Origin: Epichloe hybrida
Taxonomy: Eukaryota > Ascomycota > Sordariomycetes > Hypocreales > Clavicipitaceae
Direction: 5' to 3'
Length of the DNA: 64,000 nt
Assembly (NCBI GenBank): GCA_019022495.1
Contig: JAFEKR010000006.1
Coordinates: forward strand, 2,542,001 to 2,606,000
Shown here: in pieces, positions 10,701 through 21,379 of the stretch
Position numbering within the stretch: the first letter of the stretch is position 1
Layout: the number at the start of each line of letters is the position of its first letter
Translations under genes and position numbers: made by a program
The notes under the pieces: model-generated
Told to the model about the DNA's origin: nothing
Seen by the model: only the letters and a program-made list of their open reading frames with translations
The model's database searches: none

Positions 10701-10960
10701 TAAAAGAGGATATTTCTAAAGGGAGTAGGTATATTAGCTACTCTAAGCGTAATAATTAGGTCTCCTGCGCTGAATCTAACTAATACCTTCTTCTTTGTTA
10801 ATTTATTAAGTTATAATATAGGCATCTAACATTATAAAGCAAGAAATTAAGGGTGCCCTACTGTAGAGAACTTTACGGCTCCTGTATTAGGTATAATCCC
10901 TTAGAATGTTATATAGGAATAGCAATCTTCTAATATAAACGTTGCTAGGGCTTTGTTTAT
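7790..10960 (-). pseudogene. Copia-2 A Pol remnant (protease, integrase, RT, RNase H)
   Basis: Minus-strand reading. The protease block lies near 10650-10950, recognised by RFSIGDP and STPFGNTSF. Integrase at 10030-10450 shows KYSFNYKVIVNIFYL, where the family has VDI, so a catalytic Asp is now Asn; LGPLDFIIIDTR still retains an Asp. RT lies at about 8500-9450. Its TDD-type catalytic box is TNNI at about 8732-8743, with both Asp codons turned to AAT. The RNase H tail at 7850-7930 reads LYKI.WINKENNLANAFIK, the normal DNPADAMTK end. Stops are TAA/TAG throughout. It is dead as a source of enzyme but assignable domain by domain. Confidence 0.85.
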
Positions 10961-10979
10961 AAGTTCCTACTAAAAGGGG

Positions 10980-13110
10980 TTTTCTTTACTTAGACTATAA
11001 TAAGCTACTTACCTTATTAGGAAATAAACTATTCTTTCACTATTAATCTAGGTTTTATAAGTAAAGAAGCTTATAGGTACTAGCCTATCTATATTGTTAG
11101 GGCTATTATTAAATCTAATACTCTTTATATACTAAGCGATTTTATTATTAATAGGGGTTTAAGACTTGTGTTCTCCCTTATACTAAGTAAGGAATAAATA
11201 ATATAAGTTATTAGCTAGATTTATAAGGTAGTAGTTCTTAAAGCATTAAAACGCCTTCTTATAGTTCTCTTTAAGGTGCTTAGATAACTAGTATCCTTTC
11301 TTACTATATATATAGCACTTCTTTATATAAGAAGTACCTTCTTTTCCTTATAGTTTTAAGGGGTATTAGGTCTCTTTTCTAGTCCTATTATATCTTTAGT
11401 TAGTCTAGAATTACTCTAGGGTTATAGCTTTGGTTAGGAACTATTAATAGTTCTTCTTCTCTTTCTTAATAAGATAAAGGGTTATTCTAATCTGTTTATA
11501 AAACTCTTATAGTCTATCTAGCGGATTTATAATTACTTCTCTACACTCTAGAATACTATAATAGGCTTTAATAAGTTAATTCTAGAGTGCCCTTTTAGTT
11601 TAGCCTACTTTAGGCATTACTTATTATAAGATAGATAGTCTTTCTATAAGTTTATTAAAGTATTTAATTATTAACTTACTTAGGTTATTATTTACTATTT
11701 CTTATAGGGAAGTATTATTTTACTCTAGTAAATATCTTTACTATATATCCTTAGTTTTAAATCATTCTCTTATATAGCTAATAAGTATAAGGAAATCTTA
11801 TAGTTATCTAGGTTTAGAGAGGTAGTTTACATAGTATTATAATGCTTTACCTTTAAGTATAACCTTAAAAGCATAACTAGCTTATTTAGGCTAGATATTA
11901 AGTAACTCACACTTTCTATAAAATATTTAAAGCTTTAATTTAAGAATATTATAGTTATTAGCGCTATAGAGTTATTCCTTAGGGTATACCTTAGATAGGT
12001 TAATAATCTGCTTTAGTAAAGGTCTCTAGGTCTATAGGGGTTCTCTAGGTATTTCCCTTTATATTTATAAAAGGGGTAGTAAGGTCTTTAGGAAGTAAGA
12101 GAGCAGCTTTATAAGTAGTACCCTTAGGGCTTATTATTCTCTCTAATCCTCCTCTTCCTTATATTAGGAAGGAGAAATTATAGCTCTTTAAGCTATACTA
12201 ATAAGAGCACTACTAGCCCTAGATAGCATAGGTTACCTCTATTAGTAACTCTCCTACTTAGGGGTATTATTAGTAGTGTTACTAGGGTAATATTACTAAC
12301 TTACCTCTAGTGAAGGTATAAGCAAGGGAGTTACTTATAGATACTTGCGAATAGTATCCTTAGGTAGTCTTAACTCTAGGTTAATTAACCTTCCTAGGGG
12401 AGATTAACTAGGCCTTCCTAGAGGGAATTAACTTAGTTTTCCTAGGGGAGTCTAGCTTATTAATCCTTTTAATAGTGATTGTACTAATAAACAGGGTAAC
12501 GGGGTAGGTTACCTAGTTCTAATATTACTATTATCTAGTAAATTATAGAAAAACTCTTTATTCTATAGGTTCTTTTAGAAGCCTATATACTTCTTCCTAG
12601 CCTTTTTAATTTCTTTAAGAGTCTAAAATCTAAATTCTTCTTAGTTTACTACTTCTTTAAGGTTATTTACTATCTTAGTGCCTCTTCTAATAGTTATATA
12701 TACTCTGTTATAAAGAAGATAGTCTTGAAGTCTGTTCTATAAAAGGTCTCTCCCTTCCGCGAACTTATCCCTTAACTATTTATAAAAGTTATTACTAAAT
12801 TCAAAGAATAGTAATAAATAACCCTTACTCCTTATATTATCTAGTCTTTATAAGGATATAGAGACTAATTCCCTTAGGTGTTATTATCTCTTTATATTTA
12901 AAACTTCTTATTTATTAAAGTAGTTCTTCTATAATATGTTATTAAAGCCTTATAGAGATATAGGGGTATAGGTTAGTGTAAATAGGGGTTTTTCCTTTGT
13001 TAAGGTATTTATTATTATCTCCTATTTTAATGCCTTCTATAGCATTATTATAGCTATTAGTCTTGCTAGGAACTCTAAATTAACTAGGAGTCCTAGACGG
13101 TCTAGCTACA
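10980..13110 (-). pseudogene. Copia-2 A Gag remnant
   Basis: Minus-strand frames from about 13110 give ARPSRTPS, FRVPSKTNSYNNAIEGI and later LFLLSPNN-like Copia blocks, with stops at Gln/Trp positions. Length (about 700 codons) fits the long Gag region of this lineage. I cannot read a clean zinc knuckle. The leader between it and the 5' LTR (13110-13512) is about 400 bp. The exact start codon is not certain. Confidence 0.6.
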
Positions 13111-13512
13111 TCTAATATTCTAATTAATTAAGGGAGGCAGATCTTGTAATATAAGGAGATAATAGGTATAACTATAATTATATAACGTTTTTTAGATATA
13201 AAGGATTATAAGGTAAGGCGGTTAACTTTAAATATGTAATAGAACGCATAACAAAGAAAGATAAGGGGATAGCTTAGCTACTAGTGTTAAACCTTTCTTT
13301 GTTATTTTAGAGTCCGTATAGATATAGATATTAATACTAAAGTAAGAAGAGAGCTATATTATACCTTTCCGTTAGCATAACTTATTATTAAACGTAGCCC
13401 TCCTATTTCATAGGGTAAGTCATTATTAGATAAGCTACCTCTTTTAATTAACCTTACTAATCTGCGGTGTTTAAAGACTACGTGGTTATTTATAAAGGTA
13501 ACTACTAATTAG

Positions 13513-13821
13513 TGTTAGATTCATAGGGTATTAAATTTAATGTGTAATATAGTTATGAGCCCGAAGAATAGTATTATTATTAATTATTTATTCTAGGCTA
13601 CGTTATTTGTTATTATAATTAATTAAGTTATTAGAAAAGAGAGGTAAAAAGCTAGAAGTTATAATACATAAAGGGAAAAGGGGTTACGCGTTTATGTCCC
13701 CATATTTCCTAGCTAATTAACGTGCTAGGTTGTGGGTCACGTGTGGGGTCTGCGCGTGGCCCGAGCTTCTGCTGGGTAATTACGGCTGCGACGCGCAATT
13801 AATATCACCTTTATTCTAACA
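13513..13821 (-). repeat. Copia-2 A 5' LTR
   Basis: 309 bp. In element sense it is TGTTAGAATAAAGG to ATGAATCTAACA, with perfect TGTTAG/CTAACA terminal inverted repeats. It keeps a G+C-rich, CpG-containing core at about 13730-13795. Confidence 0.95.
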
Positions 13822-13826
13822 AAACC

Positions 13827-13983
13827 TTTAAATACTAAATAACTAAAAAGTCTAGCTTTTTCTATAGTAATTTACTTATAAATACTTATATTTATATTAT
13901 ATTTATTTATTACTTATTTATTTTAATTTAACTTTAATACTTATAATATTTTAAGTTATATAAGTTATATAAGTAATAAAAGT
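13827..13983. other. hAT-a remnant between the two Copia-2 copies
   Basis: About 160 bp of very AT-rich DNA lies between the AAACC duplication of copy A and the AATAT duplication of copy B. No coding signal. It contains short TATAAGT direct repeats near 13955-13980. Confidence 0.7.
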
Positions 13984-13988
13984 AATAT

Positions 13989-14295
13989 TGTTAGATTCAT
14001 AGGGTATTAAATTTAATGTAATATAGTCATAAGCCTGAAGAATAGTATTGTCATTAATTATCTATTCTAGGCTACGTTATCTGTTATTATGATTAATTAA
14101 GTTCTAGGAAAAGAGAGGTAAAAAGCTAGAAGTTATAATATATAAAGGGAAAAGGGGTTACGTATTTGTGTCCCCATATTTACTAGCTAATTAACATGCT
14201 AGGTTATAGGTCACGTGTGGGGTCCGCGCGCGGCCTAAGCTTCTGCTAGGTAATTATAGCTATGACGCGTGATTAATATTACCTTTGTTCTAATA
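13989..14295 (-). repeat. Copia-2 B 3' LTR
   Basis: 307 bp, colinear with the LTR at 7022. Element-sense start TATTAGAACA, end GAATCTAACA. It retains a GGGGTCCGCGCGCGGCC core at about 14218-14236. Confidence 0.95.
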
Positions 14296-14756
14296 CTAGA
14301 ACTTCTCTCTTTTAATATAATTATTAACACGTAATATTAATCATAGAAATAAAAAAGGAAAGATAGATTAAGAATATAATTAATAGGGGATATAAGAAAA
14401 AGAACTTATAGCCTATCTAGGCGTATAGTTACTAATAAAAGGGAAATAACAATCTTACTTAGCCTATAAGCCTATATAAGGATAAGTAAGTCCTTCTAAA
14501 TCCCTTCTTTTCCTTAAAATAACACATATACCACACTATAGCGCGTATATAATATCTTCCTTCTCCTTAGTAATACCTTTATTCTCTTACACACTACTAT
14601 TATTTTCTATAGTCTACTAGGAGGGCCTAGTAAGCTAGTATAGTTATAGCTACTAGGGATATTAACTATAGGGGCGTAGATCCCCTACGTATTACTATCT
14701 TATCCCTATGGCTATCCTCCTAGAGGATTACCTTTTTCTCTTACTATATATATATT

Positions 14757-17700
14757 ACGCATAGGTAACCTATCCCTCTATCTAAATAGTTATCTAGTTA
14801 GTTAAGATAAAGCTCTTAAGGGCCTTATTAGGTAATGCCTTTATAAAGGCATTAGCTAGGTTATCCTCTCTATTAATCTATTAGATCTTATAGAGTTCTT
14901 AGCATTTATATAACTATTAAAGGGCTATAATATTAATTATTAGGCGTTTCTCCTTTATTATACTAAGCTTAATAAGGCACTTATATAAGGAGTATAAATC
15001 TATATATATAATAACTAGGATCTTTAGGAGCTTTAGTTAGTTAGTAACTAAGTTTAAGGTGGTTGTAATTACATAAGCTATATTAACACTAGCTACTATG
15101 CTATAGACTTCTAAGGTAAGCACGCTTTACATAACTCTCTTACTCTTTATTAAGCTAAAGTGTATAATATTACCTTTAATTATGAATTTACTATTAGTAT
15201 AGTCTTTATTTACTAGGATAAGTATATATCCTAGTTATAAGGATAGGTCCTAGTTATTAGCAAAGGATTTATTTATAAAGGTAAAGAGCTTTGCTTTCTT
15301 AAGGTTAATTAGGATAAACATTAGACCTCTCTCTAGGTAATCTATTTACTACTTTAGGTAGTAATTAAGGGCTTTCATATTCTCTAGGGTTAGCTCCTAG
15401 TGTTATATAGTAATGGATAAGTTAAAGTAAGCCTCTAGTTAGTAGATTAAGGTAATATAAGCACCTTAGGCCCTTTACTTAATATACTTACGCTTTAAAT
15501 TAGTTATAGGGACTAACTCTAACTTATTACTCTGCCCTTTTTACTAGATCTTAATAGTATTATTCTCTAGCATAATAATACTACTATTAAACATAAGAGG
15601 ACTATCCTAGGTTAGAAACTACTTTAGCTTTATATTAAAGCTTACTATAATAAGCTAGGTCTTTTCCTTCTTAGAGAACTTCTTATCTAAGAGGCTAATC
15701 ATATTATTAGTTTATATTCTAACGCAAGTAAAGTTAGGGCTTTCCTTTATAATTATAAGTAAGCAGGGATTATACATAGAGGTTTCTATCTAGAGGTTCT
15801 CTCTATAATACTTATAATACATAACTTACTAGTACGTTCCTACTTTTACAAGCCTATAGAGAGGTTTAATAACCCTTATAATTATACTAGGCAGGTAAAG
15901 GTGCTATATATGAATTAGCAAGCGTGCTAGGATTAGTCGCTCTAGTAATATACAGGCCTATATATAAGCCTAATAGATATCTCTTAGCTAGATAAGGAAT
16001 TTCCTTAATCTCGCTAATAGGGCTATCACAAGAATAAGACGTTAGCTCGCGCATTAAATCATTAGGGCCTATATAAGAATAGCCTATTTCCCTTTATCCT
16101 CACACCCTTAGATTATAAGGCATGACTTTTTATAGGGTTCTGTTATCTTGCCTTTAATCTTATTAATAATTTAGGAATTAAAGATTTAAATCCCACTATA
16201 TTCTTCCTTATTAAACATAATAAATTTAAATATACCTTACTTAATTAAAGCATTAATCTTCGCTTTTATTAATAGCTTAAATAGTTTACCTAGGGTCTTA
16301 ATAATTCCTTCCTTACATAGCTTAATTATAAGAGCTAGGTCACTATATTCTTTTACTAACAGGAAGGTATTAGTACCTTAAGGTATTACAGAAGGGTTCT
16401 TCTATAGCCTTCTACGTCCTTACTTTAATAGTATTAGTAGTACTATATTCTTATTATAGGCCTCTTACCCTTTCTCTCCTTTCTCTTTACTAGGCTTTAT
16501 TATCTTCTTTATATTAGGATTATTATAGTAGGGCTTAATAGATATTAACCTAAAGGTCTTTAGGCCTCTAGGCATATTAAGTATATAGCTCTCTCTAGTA
16601 ATTATTAGTAGCTTATATAGACCTACCTATCCCTTACCTTCTTACTAGACCTTAACCTTTAATCTAAGCAGTAAGCTAAGGGTCTTTAAGGTATCTAGGC
16701 TATTATGTTTAGTAAGGGCCTTATTAACCTTCTAGATAGCGTAAAGTCTCTTAATCTCTTTAGTAGCCTTCTATACTATAATTACACGCTATATAATATT
16801 AGGTAATAGTAAGGACTTACTTATTATATATAAGTAGGCTCTAAAGATAAGAAGGGTTAGGATAAGACTATTAGGGCCTGTAGTGTTATTTAGGGCCTTA
16901 ATTACTATTTAAAGGGTAATAGGTTCTAGCGTTGTAGGGCATTTGTGTCTAATTATATTATAAGCTCTTTAGAGTAGCCTATAATACCTTTTAACCTTCC
17001 CTATGCTATAGTATACCTTAATAGGGACTTCCTTAATTAAAATTAACATTAAAGCTATAAATTATCTAAATTCATTACTATAGAAGTTTATTCTAGCGTC
17101 TATAATAATAAAGTCTAGGGGGCCTAGGTAAGTATTAATCTAGTATATTTAGAGGGCTTCCTAGGTTATTTTTATAAAGATATTATTAAGGAATTTTACT
17201 ATATTAAACGCTATAGCTATATCTATAGTATAGAGTATAAGGCAGTTGCTATCTAGGTAGAAGATATTTACTATTACTTTATAATTAAAGCTATACTTAT
17301 CCTTAAGGGTAAACTTAAAGTAATTAGGGCTATCTACATATATTTAGTATTAGTAGTAAATTCTTATTAGCTCCCTAATAGCTTTAATATTAATATTATA
17401 CCCTAATTTATAGAGAACCTTGTGTAGACATTAGATTAATAGATACCTAAAGTAGTAATATAATCACTATAGCTTGCCTTCTATAAGGTAGCTCTAAGTA
17501 ACTACTTCTTCTTTCTATATAAGAAGTATCTAGGTATAGCCCTATTTATATATAATAGGGACTTTAATGTTTCCTTATTATAGTGTGTTCTTAGAGATAT
17601 TAAAGTTAATCTTTAAATAGTCTATATTATTAAGGGATAAGAGAAATAAAGTATTTATAGGGATAACCTAAAAGAGGATGTTTCCGAAGGGAGTAAGCAT

Positions 17701-17925
17701 ATTAGCTAATCTAAGCGTAATAATTAGGTCTCCCACGCTAAATCTAACTAATGCCTTCTTCTTTATTAATTTATTAAGCTATAATGTAAGTATCTAATAT
17801 TATAAAGCAAGAAATTAAGGGTGCCCTACTATAAAGAACTTTACAGCTCCTATATTAGGCATAATCCCTTAGAATGTTACATAGGAATAGCAATCTTCTA
17901 ATATAAATATTACTAGGGCTTTGTT
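14757..17925 (-). pseudogene. Copia-2 B Pol remnant
   Basis: Same domain order as copy A, located by the constant offset: RNase H tail near 14820-14900, RT box near 15700-15712 (again AAT AAT, so TNN instead of TDD), integrase near 17000-17420 and protease near 17620-17920. Many sites that differ from A are CA/TA or TG/TA transitions. No stretch over about 60 codons is open. It adds no coding capacity and serves mainly as a second sample for reconstructing RIP direction in this family. Confidence 0.85.
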
Positions 17926-17949
17926 TATAAGTTCCTGCTAAAAGGGGTC

Positions 17950-20080
17950 TTCTTTGCTTAGGCTATAATATACTACTTACCTTATTAGGAATTAAACTGT
18001 TTTCTTGCTATTAATATAGGTTCTATATGTAAAGAAGCTTGTAGGTACTAGCCTATCTGTATTATTAGGGCTATTATTAAATCTAATGCTCTTTATATAC
18101 TAAGTGATTTTGTTATTAATAAGGGGTTAGGACTTATGTTCTCCCTTGTACTAAGTAAGGAATAAATAATATAAGTTATTAGTTAGATCTATAAGGTAGT
18201 GGTTCTTAAAGCGTTAAAATGCCTTCTTATAGTCCTCTTTAGGGTGCTTAAATAACTAGTATCCTTCCTTACTATATACATAGCACTTCTTTATACAGGG
18301 AGTACCTTCTTTTCCTTATAGTTTTAAGGGGTATTAGGTCTCTTTTCCCTTCCTATTATATCTTTAGTTAGTCTAGAATTACTCTAGGGTTATAGGTTTA
18401 GTTAGGAACTATTAATAGTTCTTCTTCTCTTCCTTAATAAGGCAAAGGGTTATTCTAATCTATTTATAGAACTCTTATAGTCTATCTAGCGGATTTATAA
18501 TCACTCCTCTACACTCTAAAATACTATAATAGGCTCTAATAAGTTAATTCTAAAGTGCCCTTTTAGTTTAGCTTACTTTAGGCACTACTTATTATAAGAT
18601 AGCTAGTCTTTTAGTGAGTTTATTAAAGTATTTAATTATTAACTTACTTAGGTTATTATTTATTATTTCTTATAGGGAAGTGTTATTTTACTCTAGTAGA
18701 TATCTTTGCTATATATTCTTAGTTTTAAATTATTCTCTTATATAGCTAATAAGCATAGGGAGATCTTATAGTTATCTAGGTTTAGAGAGGTAGTCTATAT
18801 AGTATTATAGTGCTTTACCTTTAAGTATAACCTTAAAAGCATAACTAGCTTATTTAGGCTAGATATTAAGTAACTTATACTTTCTACGGAATGTTTAAAG
18901 CTTTAATTTAAGGATATTATAGTTATTAGCACTATAGAGTTATTCTTTAGGGTATACCTTAGATAGGTTAATAATTTACTTTAGTAAAAGTCTCTAGGTC
19001 TATAGGGGTTCTCTAGGTATTTCCCTTTATATTTATAAAAGGGGTAGTAAGGTCTTTAGGAAGTAAGAGAGTAGCTTTATAGGTAGCACCCTTAAGGCTT
19101 ATTATTCCCTCTAATTCTTCTCTTCCTTATATTAGGAAGGAGGAATTATAGCTCTTTAAGCTATGCTAATAGGGGCACTACTAGCCCTAGATAGCATAGG
19201 TTACCTCTATTAGTAACTCTCTTACTTAGGGGCATTATTAGTAGTATTACTAGGGTAATACTACTAACTTACCTCTAGTGAAGGTATAGGCAGGGGAGTT
19301 ACCTATGGATACTTGTAAATAGTATCCTTAGGTAGTCTTAACTCTAGGTTAATTAACCTTCCTAGGGGAGATTAGCTAGGCCTTCCTAGAGGGGATTAAC
19401 TTAGTCTTCCTAGGGGAGTCTAGCTTATTAATCCTTTTAATAGTAATTATACTAATAAATAGGGTAATAGGGTAAGTTACCTAGTTTTAACATTACTATT
19501 ATCTAGTAGATTACAAAAGAACTCTTTATTCTATAGGTTTTATTAGAAGCCTATATACTTCTTCCTAGCCTCTTTAATTTCTTTAAGAGTCTAAAATCTA
19601 AATTCTTCTTAGTTTGCTACTTCTTTAAGGTTATTTACTATCTTAGTGCCTCTTCTAATAGTTATATATACTCTATTATAAAGAAAATAGTCTTAAAGTC
19701 TGTTTTATAAAAGGTCTCTCCCTTCTATAAACTTATCCCTTAACTATTTATAGAAGTTATTACTAAATTCAGAGAATAGTGTTTTTCTAAATAACCCTTA
19801 CTCCTTATATTATTTGGTTTTTATAAGGATGTAAAGACTAATTTCCTTAGGTGTTATTATCTCTTTATATTTAGAACTTCCTATTTATTAGAGTAGTTCT
19901 TCTATAATATATTATTAAAGCCTTATAGAGATATAAGGGTATAGGTTAGTGTAAATAGGGGGTTTTCCTTTATTAAGGTATTTATTACTATCTCCTATTT
20001 TAACGCCTTCTATAGTATCATTATAGCTATTAGTCTCGCTAGGAACTCTAAATTAACTAGAGGTTCTAGATAGTCTAGCT
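17950..20080 (-). pseudogene. Copia-2 B Gag remnant
   Basis: Colinear with the Gag remnant of copy A. Leader and primer-binding site (20470-20485, one base changed from copy A) lie between it and the 5' LTR. Numerous TAA/TAG stops and at least one small indel relative to A (for example near 19780) are present. Assignment rests on alignment to A rather than on independent motifs. Confidence 0.6.
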
Positions 20081-20485
20081 ACATCTAATATTTTACTTAA
20101 TTAAGGGAGGTAGATCTTATAATATAAGAAGAAAAGGGGTATAACTATGATTATATAATATATTATAAATATAAAGGATCGCAAGGTAAGGCAGTTAACT
20201 TTAAATACGTAATAGAACGTATAATAAAGAAAGACAAGGGGATAGCTTAGCTACTAGCATTAAACCTTTCTTTATTATTTTAGAGTCTATATAGATATAA
20301 ATATTAATACTAAAGTAAGAAAAGAGCTATATTATACCTTTTTATTAGCATAACTTATTATTAAACATAGCCCTCCTATTACATAGGGCAAGTCATTATT
20401 AGATAAGCTACCTCTTCTAATTAACCTTACTAATTTACGGTGTTTAAAGACTACGTGATTATCTATAAAGGTAATCACTAATTAG

Positions 20486-20792
20486 TGTTAGATTCACAGG
20501 GTATTAAATTTAATGTAATATAGTTATAAGCCTAAAGAATAGTATTATTATTAATTATCTATTCTAGGCTACATTATCTATTATTATAATTAATTAAGTT
20601 CTAGGAAAAGAGAGGTAAAAAGCTAGAAGTTATAATACATAAAGGGAAAAGGGGTTACGTGTTTATATCCCCACATTTCCTAGCTAATTAACGTGCTAGG
20701 TTGTGGGTCACGTGTAGGGTCCGCGCGTAGCCCGAGCTTCTACTAGGTAATTGCGGCTATAACGCGCGATTAATATCACCTTTATTCTAACA
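20486..20792 (-). repeat. Copia-2 B 5' LTR
   Basis: 307 bp, TGTTAGAATAAAGG to GTGAATCTAACA in element sense. TG...CA ends are intact. Adjacent on the right is AATAT, the duplication matching 13984-13988. Confidence 0.95.
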
Positions 20793-20797
20793 AATAT

Positions 20798-20999
20798 ATA
20801 TATTATAATAATATATATAAGCTATTATAAGCTATTATAAGCTATTATACTAACTATATATACCTTATAATTAAGGAATTTACTTAAAACTAAAAAAAAA
20901 AAAATATAAAACAATACAAATAATATATATATTATTTGTATTGTAAAATTTTAGATATATTATATTGTGTAATGTATTGTATTATATTATAATGCTCTA
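20798..20999. repeat. hAT-a right terminus
   Basis: AT-rich, with three AGCTATTATA units (about 20818-20850), a 13-A run (about 20888-20900), and an ATTGT/TAATG pentamer-rich tail that ends in ATGCTCTA at 20992-20999. The tail mirrors the left terminus at 3399 and matches in style the CATTA arrays of hAT-b and hAT-c. Confidence 0.65.
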
Positions 21000-21007
21000 G
21001 TTATAGC

Positions 21008-21207
21008 CACACTTATAGCCATAACGTAATTAACTAATTAGTTATTCACATAGTTAGTCGCAGCTATTAATAGCTGCGACGTAGCTATTAATAGCTACCC
21101 TCGCGACTATTAATAGCTACAGTGTAGCTATTAGACTTACAAAGCAAGCTAGTAATAAGAAGGTTCTTTAACTAGAAAAGGGCTAAAAATAGGTCTTATT
21201 TTTAACA
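21008..21207 (-). repeat. Copia-3 3' LTR (main part)
   Basis: Starts (element sense) TGTTAAAAATAAGACC at 21207 and continues left until interrupted by hAT-a after base 21008; the last 10 bp are at 3389-3398. It contains an extra AGCTGCGACGTAGCTATTAAT-like duplication that the partner LTR lacks, explaining its greater length. Confidence 0.85.
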
Positions 21208-21379
21208 CCCCCTCTACAAAAGAATTACATTTAAAGCAATTAGAAGTGTACAAAGAGACTATAGGGTAAAAATAATAACTTTTGATAATAACAGATAAAA
21301 GGGAAAAACAGGAAAAATAAAAGACCCCCTTTTTAAATTCCTAGCTATTATTAAATATAGCTCCCTTTTTAACGTTATT

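Larger units (their letters stand above)
7022..13821 (-). mobile_element. Copia-2 copy A, full length
   Basis: 6.8 kb on the minus strand, bounded by two 309-bp LTRs and by the perfect 5-bp duplication AAACC (7017-7021 and 13822-13826). It is a Ty1/copia element with gag then pol in the order protease, integrase, RT, RNase H. It is read leftward and broken by dozens of TAA/TAG stops. The primer-binding site (CTAATTAGTAGTTACC) is at 13497-13512, identical in core to Copia-1. The purine tract at about 7331-7352 abuts the 3' LTR. It lies in hAT-a, next to and in the same orientation as a second copy. Confidence 0.95.
13989..20792 (-). mobile_element. Copia-2 copy B, full length
   Basis: 6.8 kb, same family, orientation and layout as copy A, with which it is nearly colinear (offset about 6967 bp). 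LTRs are 307 bp each and the target duplication is AATAT (13984-13988 and 20793-20797). Different duplications show two independent insertions, not a segmental duplication. RIP differences between A and B are scattered on both strands, so the copies were mutated separately, or continued to be mutated after arrival. Confidence 0.95.
3399..20999. mobile_element. hAT-a: non-autonomous hAT-like element expanded by three retrotransposon insertions
   Basis: The left end is TAGAGAAT (3399-3406) and the right end ATGCTCTA (20992-20999), RIP-altered inverted repeats of the CAGAGCAT/ATGCTCTG seen intact in hAT-c. Flanking 8-bp duplications are GTTATGGC (3391-3398) and GTTATAGC (21000-21007), differing by one G-to-A change. 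Removing the element rejoins a Copia-3 LTR exactly. Without the nested Copia copies about 1.8 kb remains: 3399-3667, 5853-7021, 13827-13988 and 20798-20999. This remainder is AT-rich, with pentanucleotide inverted arrays at the ends and satellite repeats at 6640-6960. No transposase is seen. An 8-bp duplication with a CAGAG terminus points to the hAT superfamily. Confidence 0.7.
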
